From the NCBI RefSeq assembly GCF_036826855.1, contig NZ_CP104578.1, positions 3,906,001-3,970,000 on the forward strand: a stretch of 64,000 bases of DNA. The letters run 5' to 3'. The notes under the pieces are model-generated. The model was given only the letters and a program-made list of their open reading frames with translations. It was not told the DNA's origin and did not search any database. Below, piece after piece: positions 55,611 through 64,000 of the stretch; positions within the stretch are counted from its first letter, which is position 1; every line of letters begins with the position of its first letter. A program made the position numbers and the translations under genes. This DNA comes from Streptomyces sp. SJL17-4. Its GTDB lineage: Bacteria > Actinomycetota > Actinomycetes > Streptomycetales > Streptomycetaceae.

Positions 55611-56081
55611 TCACATCGACGTCAGGTGCTGCGCGAGCCGGTCGTACTGCTCCCGTACTCCCGCCTCCATGCCCGCCGCCAGCGCCTGGTCCCTGATCTC
55701 GTTCGACGGCCAGAAGGACGTGCTGGTCAGGGCCGTACCGCCGTCCGGAGTCGCGTCGAAGGTGAGCGTGACGCGGACCGGGTCCCCGTCCGGCATCTGC
55801 TCGAAGACCTCCGTGTAGTCGAGCCGCTCGGCCGGGACGACGTCCTCGTACCTGCCGGAGAAGACGATCTGCTGTCCGTCCGGGGCGGTCTGGCCCCAGC
55901 GCCACGCGCCGCCCACCCGCAGATCGATGTCGACGACCGTCGTGGTCAGTCCGGACACCCCGTACCACTCCCGTACGTGCGCCGGGACCGTCCACGCCTC
56001 CCAGACCCTGGCCGGCGGGGCGTCGAAGGTGCGGGTGATGACCAGCTCGCGGTCGGCCGGGGTCGTCAGGAGGGTGACCAT
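55611..56081 (-). CDS. SRPBCC/AHSA1 domain protein
   Basis: 156 residues: ELVITRTFDAPPARVWEAWTVPAHVREWYG, DLRVGGAWRWGQTAPDGQQIVFSGRYEDVVPAERLDYTEVF and the C-terminal helix GVREQYDRLAQHL are a full activator-of-Hsp90-ATPase-like START fold, a hydrophobic-ligand cavity of unknown ligand. The ATG at 56081 follows AAGGGAACGG. These genes are often paired with an ArsR regulator. None is present here, and the 199 bp upstream to 56280 hold no convincing gene. Confidence 0.85.
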   Translation of the reverse strand: MVTLLTTPADRELVITRTFDAPPARVWEAWTVPAHVREWYGVSGLTTTVVDIDLRVGGAWRWGQTAPDGQQIVFSGRYEDVVPAERLDYTEVFEQMPDGDPVRVTLTFDATPDGGTALTSTSFWPSNEIRDQALAAGMEAGVREQYDRLAQHLTSM

Positions 56082-56280
56082 GGTCCGTTCCCTTCCGAAA
56101 GAAGCCGCTCCAGTGGCTCTTCCAGTGGCTCTTCCAGGATCGCCCCGCCGCCCCGGCCCAGCACGTCCAGCCCGCGCGCAAACCAAGTGAACATGTTCAA
56201 CGCATGAGCGCTAAAGTTCTGCCACGCGGCCGTCCCGACCATGACGCAGCCGCCGACTTCAGACCTGTGGGGGGTCCCCT

Positions 56281-57966
56281 TTGCCGCGCACTACGCGCCG
56301 GCTTCCGCACGCCCTCGTGCGTGCCGCTGCCGTTTTCGTTCTCTCGGCGGGCGTCACCGTGCCCGCCCTCGTCCACGCCCCGACCGCCTACGCGGCCGAC
56401 GTGTCCGCCACCTTCACCACCGACGACGCCAAGTTCGGCGTCCAGATCGCCGGCCGCCCGCTGTGGATCCAGGTCAGTGTCCTGGCCTCCACCGCGCCCG
56501 ACGCCGCCGCCCTCGCCTCGACCGACGCCCTGAGCTGGCAGGACGGGAACACGGACACCGGCCGGCCCTACGGCTACGTCACCGACACCGCGCTGCGGCT
56601 GCCCGAGGGCACCCCGTACGGCAGCTATCCGGTCCGCGTCGAGTACCGGCTGCCCGGCGGCACCGTCCAGAGGTGGACCGGCGGCACGTACGCCCACAAG
56701 CTGCACACCGGCGTCTCGCAGCTCTCCTTCGACCGGAAGACCACCAGCCTCACCGCCCGGACGGTCGTCCTCTCCGGCAAGGCCACGACCTGGGACCCGG
56801 TCACCGGCACCGTGACGCCCGCCCGTGCCGGCACCAGGGTCAAGGTCAGCCTCAGCACCGTCTCCGACACCTGGAAGGAGCTGACGGGCACGGCGACCAC
56901 CGGCGCCGACGGCGCCTTCTCGCTGCCGTTCACCCCGAACGCCGCGATCAACCGCGGCACCGCGACCGTCGTCACCCCGGTCGCCGACACCGTGCCCGCC
57001 GCCGCCGCGCCCGTCCCCGAGGTCGGCGTCGAGAAGACCACGTACCGGATCGCGGCCAAGCTGAACAAGTACCGCGTCGCGCAGCACACGAACGTCACCG
57101 TCGCCGGCCGCGTCGAGCGGCTGACCCCGGACGGCTGGAAGCCGTACGCGGGCGCGCCGCTCATCACCACCAGCCAGAAGCCGTCCTTCGACCTGGCGGT
57201 CCACGGGCGCATGGGCAGCGGCGTCTCGGCGGCGAACGGCACCTTCTCGTACGGGGCGCGCGCCACGCACGCGACGCAGGTGTTCACCTCCCTCGCGCCG
57301 TCGGTGTACTACCAGTCCCGCGCGTACGACGAGGGGAACATCGCCGTCCCCCAGCCCTTCTCGTTCACCAACTGGCGCATCACCCTCGACGAGTACGGCC
57401 GGGTCCGCGGCACCGGCCGGATGACGACCCAGGCGTGGTGCGGGGAGCAGACCGTCACCCTCCAGGCCTCCCTGGACAACGGCCGCACGTGGCGGAACCT
57501 CTCCGGCGCCAGGGCGAGCGGCGGCACCGCCGGCTACTGCCCGTTCGACGTCTCGTCCGGCGGCTACGTCAACGCGCTCTACCGGCTGCACCACGCCGAG
57601 AACGACCACATGGTCGCCAGGACCACCGGCAGCGTCCGGCTCGGCCGCGTCCCGACCCGGTTCTCCGCTTTCGCCATCACGCCCTCCCGGCCGTACGTGG
57701 ACGCCAAGATGACTGTCTCCGGCACCCTCCAGCAGCGGACCGGCGGCGTCTGGAAGCCCCTCAAGGGCGCCAAGGTCACGCTCGTGTTCAAGCCCAAGGG
57801 CGACACCCAGTGGTACTGGGTGACCCGGAACGTCACCACCGGCAGCAACGGAAAGTTCAGCTTCCGCGCCACCAACTACGGCGACGGTTCCTGGGCGTTG
57901 GTGAAGCAGTCCGCGAACGGCTACTTCTACAGCGAGACGAAGGCGAAGTACATCGATGCGCGCTGA
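56281..57966 (+). CDS. Secreted beta-sandwich repeat protein 1
   Basis: 561 residues from a TTG start (GGGGGG 6 nt upstream). The Sec signal is LVRAAAVFVLSAGVTVPALVHAPTAYA with cleavage after AYA. The body is a series of Ig-like beta domains: TSLTARTVVLSGKATTW, RVAQHTNVTVAGRVERL and PYVDAKMTVSGTLQQRTGGVWKPLKGAKVTLVFKP share the pattern V-x-G-x-x-x-x...W-x-x-L/Y...V. Only two cysteines are present. Probably extracellular or wall-associated. No enzyme motif is seen. Its 3' end overlaps the next gene by 11 nt. Confidence 0.82.
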   Translation: MPRTTRRLPHALVRAAAVFVLSAGVTVPALVHAPTAYAADVSATFTTDDAKFGVQIAGRPLWIQVSVLASTAPDAAALASTDALSWQDGNTDTGRPYGYVTDTALRLPEGTPYGSYPVRVEYRLPGGTVQRWTGGTYAHKLHTGVSQLSFDRKTTSLTARTVVLSGKATTWDPVTGTVTPARAGTRVKVSLSTVSDTWKELTGTATTGADGAFSLPFTPNAAINRGTATVVTPVADTVPAAAAPVPEVGVEKTTYRIAAKLNKYRVAQHTNVTVAGRVERLTPDGWKPYAGAPLITTSQKPSFDLAVHGRMGSGVSAANGTFSYGARATHATQVFTSLAPSVYYQSRAYDEGNIAVPQPFSFTNWRITLDEYGRVRGTGRMTTQAWCGEQTVTLQASLDNGRTWRNLSGARASGGTAGYCPFDVSSGGYVNALYRLHHAENDHMVARTTGSVRLGRVPTRFSAFAITPSRPYVDAKMTVSGTLQQRTGGVWKPLKGAKVTLVFKPKGDTQWYWVTRNVTTGSNGKFSFRATNYGDGSWALVKQSANGYFYSETKAKYIDAR

Positions 57967-59716
57967 CCTCCGGCGGACCACCGCCGCCCCGCTCGCCACG
58001 GCCGTGCCGAGACGCCTCACCACGGCCGTGCCGAGAACCCTCACCACCGCAGTGCCGAGAACCCTCGCCACGGCCCTCGCCGCGGTCCTCCTCGGCACGG
58101 GCGGCGCCCTCGCCACCCCGGCCCCGGCCGCCGCCGACACCCCCACCCCCTCCCCCCTCGGCATCGGCCCCGCCGTCACCGAGAGCCACCAGCGCGGCAT
58201 CTTCGGCGTGTCCGCCTGGACCGACACCCCCGGTGTCACCATCACCAAGGTCTCCGCGACGCTCCGCAAGGGCGACACCGTCGTCGAGATCCCCTCGCTC
58301 CCCGCGTACGAGTGGGACAAGGGCCGCTTCGGCCTGGGCCAGGCGCCGCTGAAGCTGACCGAGGACGGCGGCACGATGCCCACCCTCGGCCGGTACGCCA
58401 TCGACATCACGGCCACCGACTCGCGCGGCAACACCCGCACCCGCACCGACGCCGGCGTCCTCGACTTCACGCTCAGGCCGCAGCTGGAGTTCGCCTTCTC
58501 CGCCCCCGGCTGGGACGACCGCACCACGGTCCCCAGCGGCACCCTGACCGGTGTCCAGCCCGGCTCCGGCGACATCGTGCCGATCACCGGCCGGACGATC
58601 GACGTCCAGCGGACGACACCCCCGGCGAGCCCGGTCCAGTCCCCCGTCACCGACGGGACGGGCGCCTTCACCGGCGAGGCGTACACGGACGTCAGGCCGG
58701 GCGACGAGTTCCGGGTCGCCTACACCGAGGACAGCGACGAGGTCCACGGCAGCGCCGTCTGGACCCGCACCCTCTACACCTGGCGCCCGCACACCGTGAC
58801 CGTGAAGGCCACCACCGACCGCGTACGGGTCCTCCCCGGACAGCAGGCCACCGTCACCGGCCGGATGACCGACCCGAAGAACGGCGGCGCGCCCCTGGCC
58901 GGCCAGCAGCTCCGGATCGGCCCGACCTCGGGCAGCTACCTCCACCCCACGTTCGCCAAGGTCGTCACGACCGACGCCGACGGCCGGTTCACCACACGGA
59001 TCCCGTCCCTCCCCGGGCTGCGCATCGACGGCTGGGCGGCCGCCCCGGTCGACCCGTACCAGAGCTTCGGCACCGCCACGGTGGGCGGCCGGCTCGCGAT
59101 GCCGCAGGAGGCACGGGTCCTCCTCCGCTCCCGCACACTGTCGGCCGACGCGAAGGTGACGGCGACCGGGAAGCTGCGCGCCACCTACGACCCCGAGGCC
59201 TCCGTCAGCGCGCAGCCGCTCCTCCTGGAGGTCTCGGCCGACGGCCGGACCGGCTGGCGGCAGATCGGCTCCGCCAAGGCGGACGACTACTACGACACCG
59301 TCGTCAGGGCCGGCAGCCGCGGCGGCTGGTACCGGCTGCGGCACCCGGCGACGGACGTCCTCGCCGAGGCCGTGAGCAACACCTTCCGCCTCGTCCGCAC
59401 CGAGACCCGGATCACCGGAGCGAACGCCGGTCCCGAGCCGGTCCGCAAGGGCGCGTACGTCACCATGACGGGCACGCTCCAGCACTACACGAACCGCGCC
59501 TGGCGGACGTTCGGGAGCGGGTCCGTGGCCCTGCAGTTCCAGGCGAAGGGTTCGACGACCTGGCGTCAGGTCGCCACCGGCCGCCCGGCCGCCAACGGCA
59601 GGATCTCGCTCAGGGCGAAGGCGACCGTGGACGGGACCTGGCGTCTCCGGTACTACGGCGACGCCACGCACTTCACGTCGCCGTTCTCCTGGGCCGACTA
59701 CCTCGACGTGCGCTGA
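57956..59716 (+). CDS. Secreted beta-sandwich repeat protein 2
   Basis: 586 residues. The ATG at 57956 lies inside the last codons of the preceding gene, so the pair is translationally coupled. The domains resemble those of its neighbour (VRVLPGQQATVTGRMTDPKNGGAPLAGQQLRI; KGAYVTMTGTLQHYTNRAWRTFGSGSVALQFQAKG; ending DGTWRLRYYGDATHF..SWADYLDVR). The signal peptide has an extended n-region made of repeated TTAVPRTL units encoded by a 24-bp tandem repeat, then ALAAVLLGTGGALATPAPAAAD. Function unknown. Shared ancestry with protein 1 is likely. Confidence 0.82.
   Translation: MRADLRRTTAAPLATAVPRRLTTAVPRTLTTAVPRTLATALAAVLLGTGGALATPAPAAADTPTPSPLGIGPAVTESHQRGIFGVSAWTDTPGVTITKVSATLRKGDTVVEIPSLPAYEWDKGRFGLGQAPLKLTEDGGTMPTLGRYAIDITATDSRGNTRTRTDAGVLDFTLRPQLEFAFSAPGWDDRTTVPSGTLTGVQPGSGDIVPITGRTIDVQRTTPPASPVQSPVTDGTGAFTGEAYTDVRPGDEFRVAYTEDSDEVHGSAVWTRTLYTWRPHTVTVKATTDRVRVLPGQQATVTGRMTDPKNGGAPLAGQQLRIGPTSGSYLHPTFAKVVTTDADGRFTTRIPSLPGLRIDGWAAAPVDPYQSFGTATVGGRLAMPQEARVLLRSRTLSADAKVTATGKLRATYDPEASVSAQPLLLEVSADGRTGWRQIGSAKADDYYDTVVRAGSRGGWYRLRHPATDVLAEAVSNTFRLVRTETRITGANAGPEPVRKGAYVTMTGTLQHYTNRAWRTFGSGSVALQFQAKGSTTWRQVATGRPAANGRISLRAKATVDGTWRLRYYGDATHFTSPFSWADYLDVR
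57997..58068 (+). repeat. 24-bp tandem repeat inside a signal peptide
   Basis: Three units, 57997-58020, 58021-58044 and 58045-58068, differing at a few bases, each encoding a form of TTAVPRTL. They lengthen the n-region of the secreted protein. Confidence 0.9.
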
Positions 59717-59790
59717 TCTACTGACCGGCTGACCGGCTGGTCGGCTGGTCGACCGGCCGACCTACCGGCTGATCGACCGCTGTGAAACGC

Positions 59791-59828
59791 CCGAGGGCGG
59801 CACCCCCTGGTGGGGGTGCCGCCCTCGG
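59791..59828. terminator. Bidirectional terminator before groEL
   Basis: Perfect 17-bp arms (59791-59807 and 59812-59828, CCGAGGGCGGCACCCCC) with a TGGT loop, between the convergent secreted-protein and groEL genes. A run of GACCGGCTG-like direct repeats lies just left of it (59720-59775). Confidence 0.9.
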
Positions 59829-59883
59829 TCCGTTCTTGCGTCCCGCGTTCCGCGTTCCGCGATGAACCACCGATCCCGAAGGA

Positions 59884-61668
<1,785 letters not shown>

Positions 61669-61678
61669 ACGCCAATGA

Positions 61679-61704
61679 TTAGCACTCGCCCTATGAGAGT
61701 GCAA
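61679..61704 (-). promoter_or_regulatory. CIRCE element 2 (HrcA operator)
   Basis: TTAGCACTC-N9-GAGTGCAA, 8 of 9 arm pairs kept, 9-nt spacer. The two centres are 35 bp apart, close to three helical turns plus, allowing cooperative HrcA binding. The remaining bases between groEL and the csp gene hold only the csp terminator. Confidence 0.9.
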
Positions 61705-61806
61705 GCCGTTCCGAAGGAACGTCGATGAGGGGCGGTGGTCGGGCGACGGGAGGGGGCAAGCGACTCTCGACGATCGGGACGTACGGACGAGGGTCCGGGA
61801 ACGCGT

Positions 61807-61842
61807 GAGGGGCCCGCTTCCCCTCAGGGATGCGGGCCCCTC
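61807..61842 (-). terminator. Terminator of the cold-shock gene
   Basis: Perfect 11-bp arms (GAGGGGCCCGC at 61807-61817 and complement at 61832-61842), 35 bp after the csp stop. Confidence 0.8.
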
Positions 61843-61876
61843 GACGGCGTTGCGTCGGTGGCCGATCGCGCCGCGC

Positions 61877-62080
61877 TCAGACGGCGAGCTTGACCATGTC
61901 CGCCTGCGGACCCTTCTGGCCCTGCGAGATCTCGAACTCGACTCGCTGTCCCTCTTCGAGGCTGCGGTAGCCATCCATCTGGATCGCGCTGTAGTGGACG
62001 AAAACATCCGCACCACCGTCGACCGCGATGAAGCCGTAGCCCTTCTCCGCGTTGAACCACTTGACGGTGCCCTGAGCCAT
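61877..62080 (-). CDS. Cold-shock protein, CspA family
   Basis: 67 residues, one cold-shock domain: [30 protein letters not shown] carries RNP1 (KGYGFI) and RNP2 (VFVHY). Binds single-stranded RNA and DNA. GGGAG precedes the ATG at 62080. Single gene with a long upstream region. Confidence 0.96.
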   Translation of the reverse strand: MAQGTVKWFNAEKGYGFIAVDGGADVFVHYSAIQMDGYRSLEEGQRVEFEISQGQKGPQADMVKLAV

Positions 62081-62479
62081 GCCTAACTCCCCTATTACTG
62101 GCCCTTGCGCGGGACCCGCACTTCGCGGAACCCGGGTCAGACCCTGCGCCGGAACGCGTCGACCGCGGCTGAATGTATCTGCCCAACTGCCCTCTGCAAC
62201 AGGTCAATCGAGCGAGAATTCTGGGCGCCACGGAAAGGCGAATTGGGGAGAATCCCTTGAATTACGGGGCAAGTCGGGCCCGGCAAAGCGTGCAGAAGGT
62301 ACACAACGCGCACGCACTTTGGCTGCTTCTTGTCGTGCGGGGACGCATTCTCATATGCGCCCGGCATGGGCAGCGGAGGGGACTTCCCCAACTCTACCGC
62401 GCTCAACCATGCAGAATTGCCCCTTCCGCTTTATGGCGCGGAAGGGGCAATTCAAGAAAGACGGGACAAGCGATACGGG
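62081..62479 (-). other. csp upstream region, no gene
   Basis: 399 bp with lower GC than the surroundings and no convincing frame. Near the start codon it probably contains the csp leader, which in this family often acts as an RNA thermosensor. No specific fold can be shown by eye. The right end holds the terminator of the next gene. Confidence 0.5.
62414..62453 (-). terminator. Terminator of the thrC-sulfur carrier operon
   Basis: Perfect 16-bp arms (GAATTGCCCCTTCCGC at 62414-62429, complement at 62438-62453), 8-nt loop, 26 bp after the stop codon. Confidence 0.88.
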
Positions 62480-62755
62480 TCAGCCTCCGGCGACGGCCGG
62501 GATGATCGAGACGCCGGCGCCGGCCGGGGTGGCCGTCTCCAGGCCCTGCTCGAAGCGCACGTCGTCGTCGTTCACGTAGACGTTGACGAAGCGGCGCAGC
62601 TTGCCCTGGTCGTCCAGGACGCGGGCGGCGATGCCCGTGTGGTTCTTCTCCAGGTCCGCGATGACCTCGGCGAGGGTCGTGCCCTCGGCCTGGACCTCGG
62701 ACCGACCGCCCGTGTAGGTGCGGAGGATGGTGGGGATGCGGACGTTCACGGCCAT
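62480..62755 (-). CDS. MoaD/ThiS family sulfur carrier protein
   Basis: 91 residues with the ubiquitin-like beta-grasp: VNVRIPTILRTYTGGRSEV, LAEVIADLEKNHTGIAARV, VNVYVNDDDVRF, ending SIIPAVAGG. The C-terminal Gly-Gly would be thiocarboxylated. In M. tuberculosis a close relative (CysO) supplies sulfur for cysteine synthesis. The link with thrC is common in actinobacteria. It lies 32 bp after thrC, so it is probably cotranscribed. Confidence 0.9.
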   Translation of the reverse strand: MAVNVRIPTILRTYTGGRSEVQAEGTTLAEVIADLEKNHTGIAARVLDDQGKLRRFVNVYVNDDDVRFEQGLETATPAGAGVSIIPAVAGG

Positions 62756-62787
62756 GTCTTCGTAACCTTTCAGCGGTCCAGCGGTCT

Positions 62788-64000
62788 TCAGTGGGCCAGG
62801 CCGGCGTCGCGGAACGCGTCCAGGCTCGGGCGGATGGTGACGGTCGCCTGAGAGGTGTCGGCCACCGCGTCCAGGGTCTTGAGGCCGTCGCCGGTGTTGA
62901 GGACGACGGTGGTGAGGTTCGGGTCGATCAGCCCGTTCTCGACGAGCTTCTTCGCGACGCCGACGGTCACGCCGCCCGCGGTCTCGGCGAAGATGCCCTC
63001 GGTCTGCGCGAGGAGCTTGATCGCGTCCACGACCTGCTCGTCGTCGACGTCCTCCACCGCGCCACCCGTCCGGCGGGCGATGTCGAGGACGTACGGGCCG
63101 TCGGCCGGGTTGCCGATCGCCAGCGACTTGGCGATCGTGTTCGGCTTCTGGGGCCGTACGACGTCGTGGCCGGCCTTGAAGGCCACCGACACCGGGGAGC
63201 AGCCCTCGGCCTGGGCGCCGAAGATCTTGTACGGCTTGTCCTCGACGAGGCCCAGCTTGATGAGCTCCTGGAGACCCTTGTCGATCTTCGTGAGCTGGGA
63301 GCCGGAGGCGATCGGGATGACGAGCTGGTCGGGGATGACCCAGCCGAGCTGTTCGCAGATCTCGTACGCCAGCGTCTTCGAGCCCTCGCCGTAGTACGGG
63401 CGGAGGTTGACGTTGACGAAGCCCCAGCCCTCGCCCAGCGGGTCGCCGATGAGCTCGGAGCAGAAGCGGTTGACGTCGTCGTAGTTGCCCTCGATGGCGA
63501 CGAGGTCACCGCCGTAGACCCCGGCCATGACGACCTTGCCCTGCTCCAGGTCGTGCGGGATGAACACACAGGAGCGGAAGCCGGCGCGGGCGGCGGCGGC
63601 GCCGACGGCGCCGGCCAGGTTGCCCGTGGAGGAGCAGGAGAGGGTGGTGAAGCCGAAGGCGCGGGCGGCCTCGATGGCCTGGGCGACGACCCGGTCCTTG
63701 AAGGAGTGGGTCGGGTTGCCGGAGTCGTCCTTGACGAAGAGCTTGCCGGGGGCGACGCCGATCTCGCGGGCGAGGTTGTCGGCCTGGACGAGCTTGGTCC
63801 AGCCCGGGTTCAGGTTCGGCTTGTCGGCGACGTCGGCGGGGACGGGCAGCAGCGGGGCGTAGCGCCAGATGTTGGCGGGGCCGGCCTCGATCTGCTTGCG
63901 CAGTGCCTCGGGGTCACCGGTGGGGAGGTCGTACGCGACTTCGAGCGGTCCGAAACAGAGTTCGCAGGCGAAGATCGGGCCGAGCGGGAAGAATTCACCG
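62788..64000 (-). CDS. thrC: Threonine synthase, C-terminal part
   Basis: The open frame runs from the stop at 62788 to the right edge (about 404 codons), so only the N-terminal tip is missing. The PLP lysine is in DSGNPTHSFKDR, followed by SCSSTGNLAGAVGAAAARAGF and the phosphate/PLP loops GSQLTKIDKGLQEL and AEGCSPVSVAFKAG. It makes threonine from O-phosphohomoserine. The visible start FFPLGPIFACELCFGPLEVAYDL has a CxxC, as in actinobacterial ThrC. Confidence 0.96.
   Translation of the reverse strand, partial: GEFFPLGPIFACELCFGPLEVAYDLPTGDPEALRKQIEAGPANIWRYAPLLPVPADVADKPNLNPGWTKLVQADNLAREIGVAPGKLFVKDDSGNPTHSFKDRVVAQAIEAARAFGFTTLSCSSTGNLAGAVGAAAARAGFRSCVFIPHDLEQGKVVMAGVYGGDLVAIEGNYDDVNRFCSELIGDPLGEGWGFVNVNLRPYYGEGSKTLAYEICEQLGWVIPDQLVIPIASGSQLTKIDKGLQELIKLGLVEDKPYKIFGAQAEGCSPVSVAFKAGHDVVRPQKPNTIAKSLAIGNPADGPYVLDIARRTGGAVEDVDDEQVVDAIKLLAQTEGIFAETAGGVTVGVAKKLVENGLIDPNLTTVVLNTGDGLKTLDAVADTSQATVTIRPSLDAFRDAGLAH

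Noticed and set aside
56197..58686. Minus-strand frame of 829 codons opposite the secreted protein pair
   Set aside because: No start signal or domain; the plus frames have signal peptides and coupled starts.
62137..62579. Small frames in the csp upstream region
   Set aside because: No ribosome sites and lower-GC codon positions; more likely untranslated leader and terminator.

Overview
The window is high-GC actinobacterial DNA, almost certainly from a Streptomyces. The evidence is the very strong GC bias at third codon positions, a SigJ-type sigma factor, mycothiol-dependent enzyme folds, an M. tuberculosis AdoK-type adenosine kinase, a lone groEL2 under double CIRCE control, and a chloramphenicol phosphotransferase closely resembling the S. 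venezuelae enzyme. Most proteins can be assigned to a family by eye. The exact species cannot.

Left edge (1-7.1 kb): the end of an ECF sigma factor, a GNAT acetyltransferase, a truncated small ORF, a dienelactone hydrolase, a DUF4232 lipoprotein and a single-module indigoidine synthetase (A-Ox-T-TE, IndC/BpsA type). Three of these genes carry frameshifts, about nine in total. All lie beside homopolymer runs between 1.48 and 6.4 kb, and no comparable damage was seen elsewhere. Either this is a local zone of gene decay or a stretch of uncorrected sequencing errors.

Candidate biosynthetic cluster (7.7-24.3 kb, minus strand): one tightly packed, often translationally coupled run. A consensus -35/-10 promoter stands before a MaoC-like protein. 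Then come two methyltransferases, an AurF-type diiron N-oxygenase, a tRNA-synthetase-like amino acid:[carrier protein] ligase, an AcpS-type PPTase, a free-standing ACP, and a complete SAM regeneration cycle (metK, adoK, metH, metF, sahH), ending in a mycothiol-dependent-enzyme-fold protein. A trans-sulfuration-type PLP enzyme and a DHA2 exporter lie upstream. The exporter has two CsoR-like palindromes before it. The logic suggests one amino acid loaded on an ACP, N-oxidised, and methylated with SAM recycled on site. I do not recognise the product.

Middle (24.4-41.5 kb): an HD-domain protein, a lipoprotein, and two tandem giant secreted proteins (about 2,470 and 2,420 aa). Each is built from two copies of a roughly 1,000-residue Ala-rich coiled-coil unit and ends in its own C-terminal domain, as polymorphic toxins do. 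Only one is followed by a small immunity-like gene. Their upstream regions are duplicated too.

Right half (41.9-64 kb): a chloramphenicol resistance pair (MFS exporter and cpt); a MurNAc/amino-sugar operon (RpiR regulator, murQ, PTS EIIBC) with visible operator palindromes; a secreted alpha/beta hydrolase; a 0.9-kb imperfect inverted repeat; an aldo/keto reductase; a signal-less solute-binding-like protein; a KamA-like radical SAM protein without the usual PLP-lysine motif; several small genes; two overlapping secreted repeat proteins; groEL2; a cold-shock protein; a MoaD/ThiS-like sulfur carrier; and thrC, cut by the right edge.
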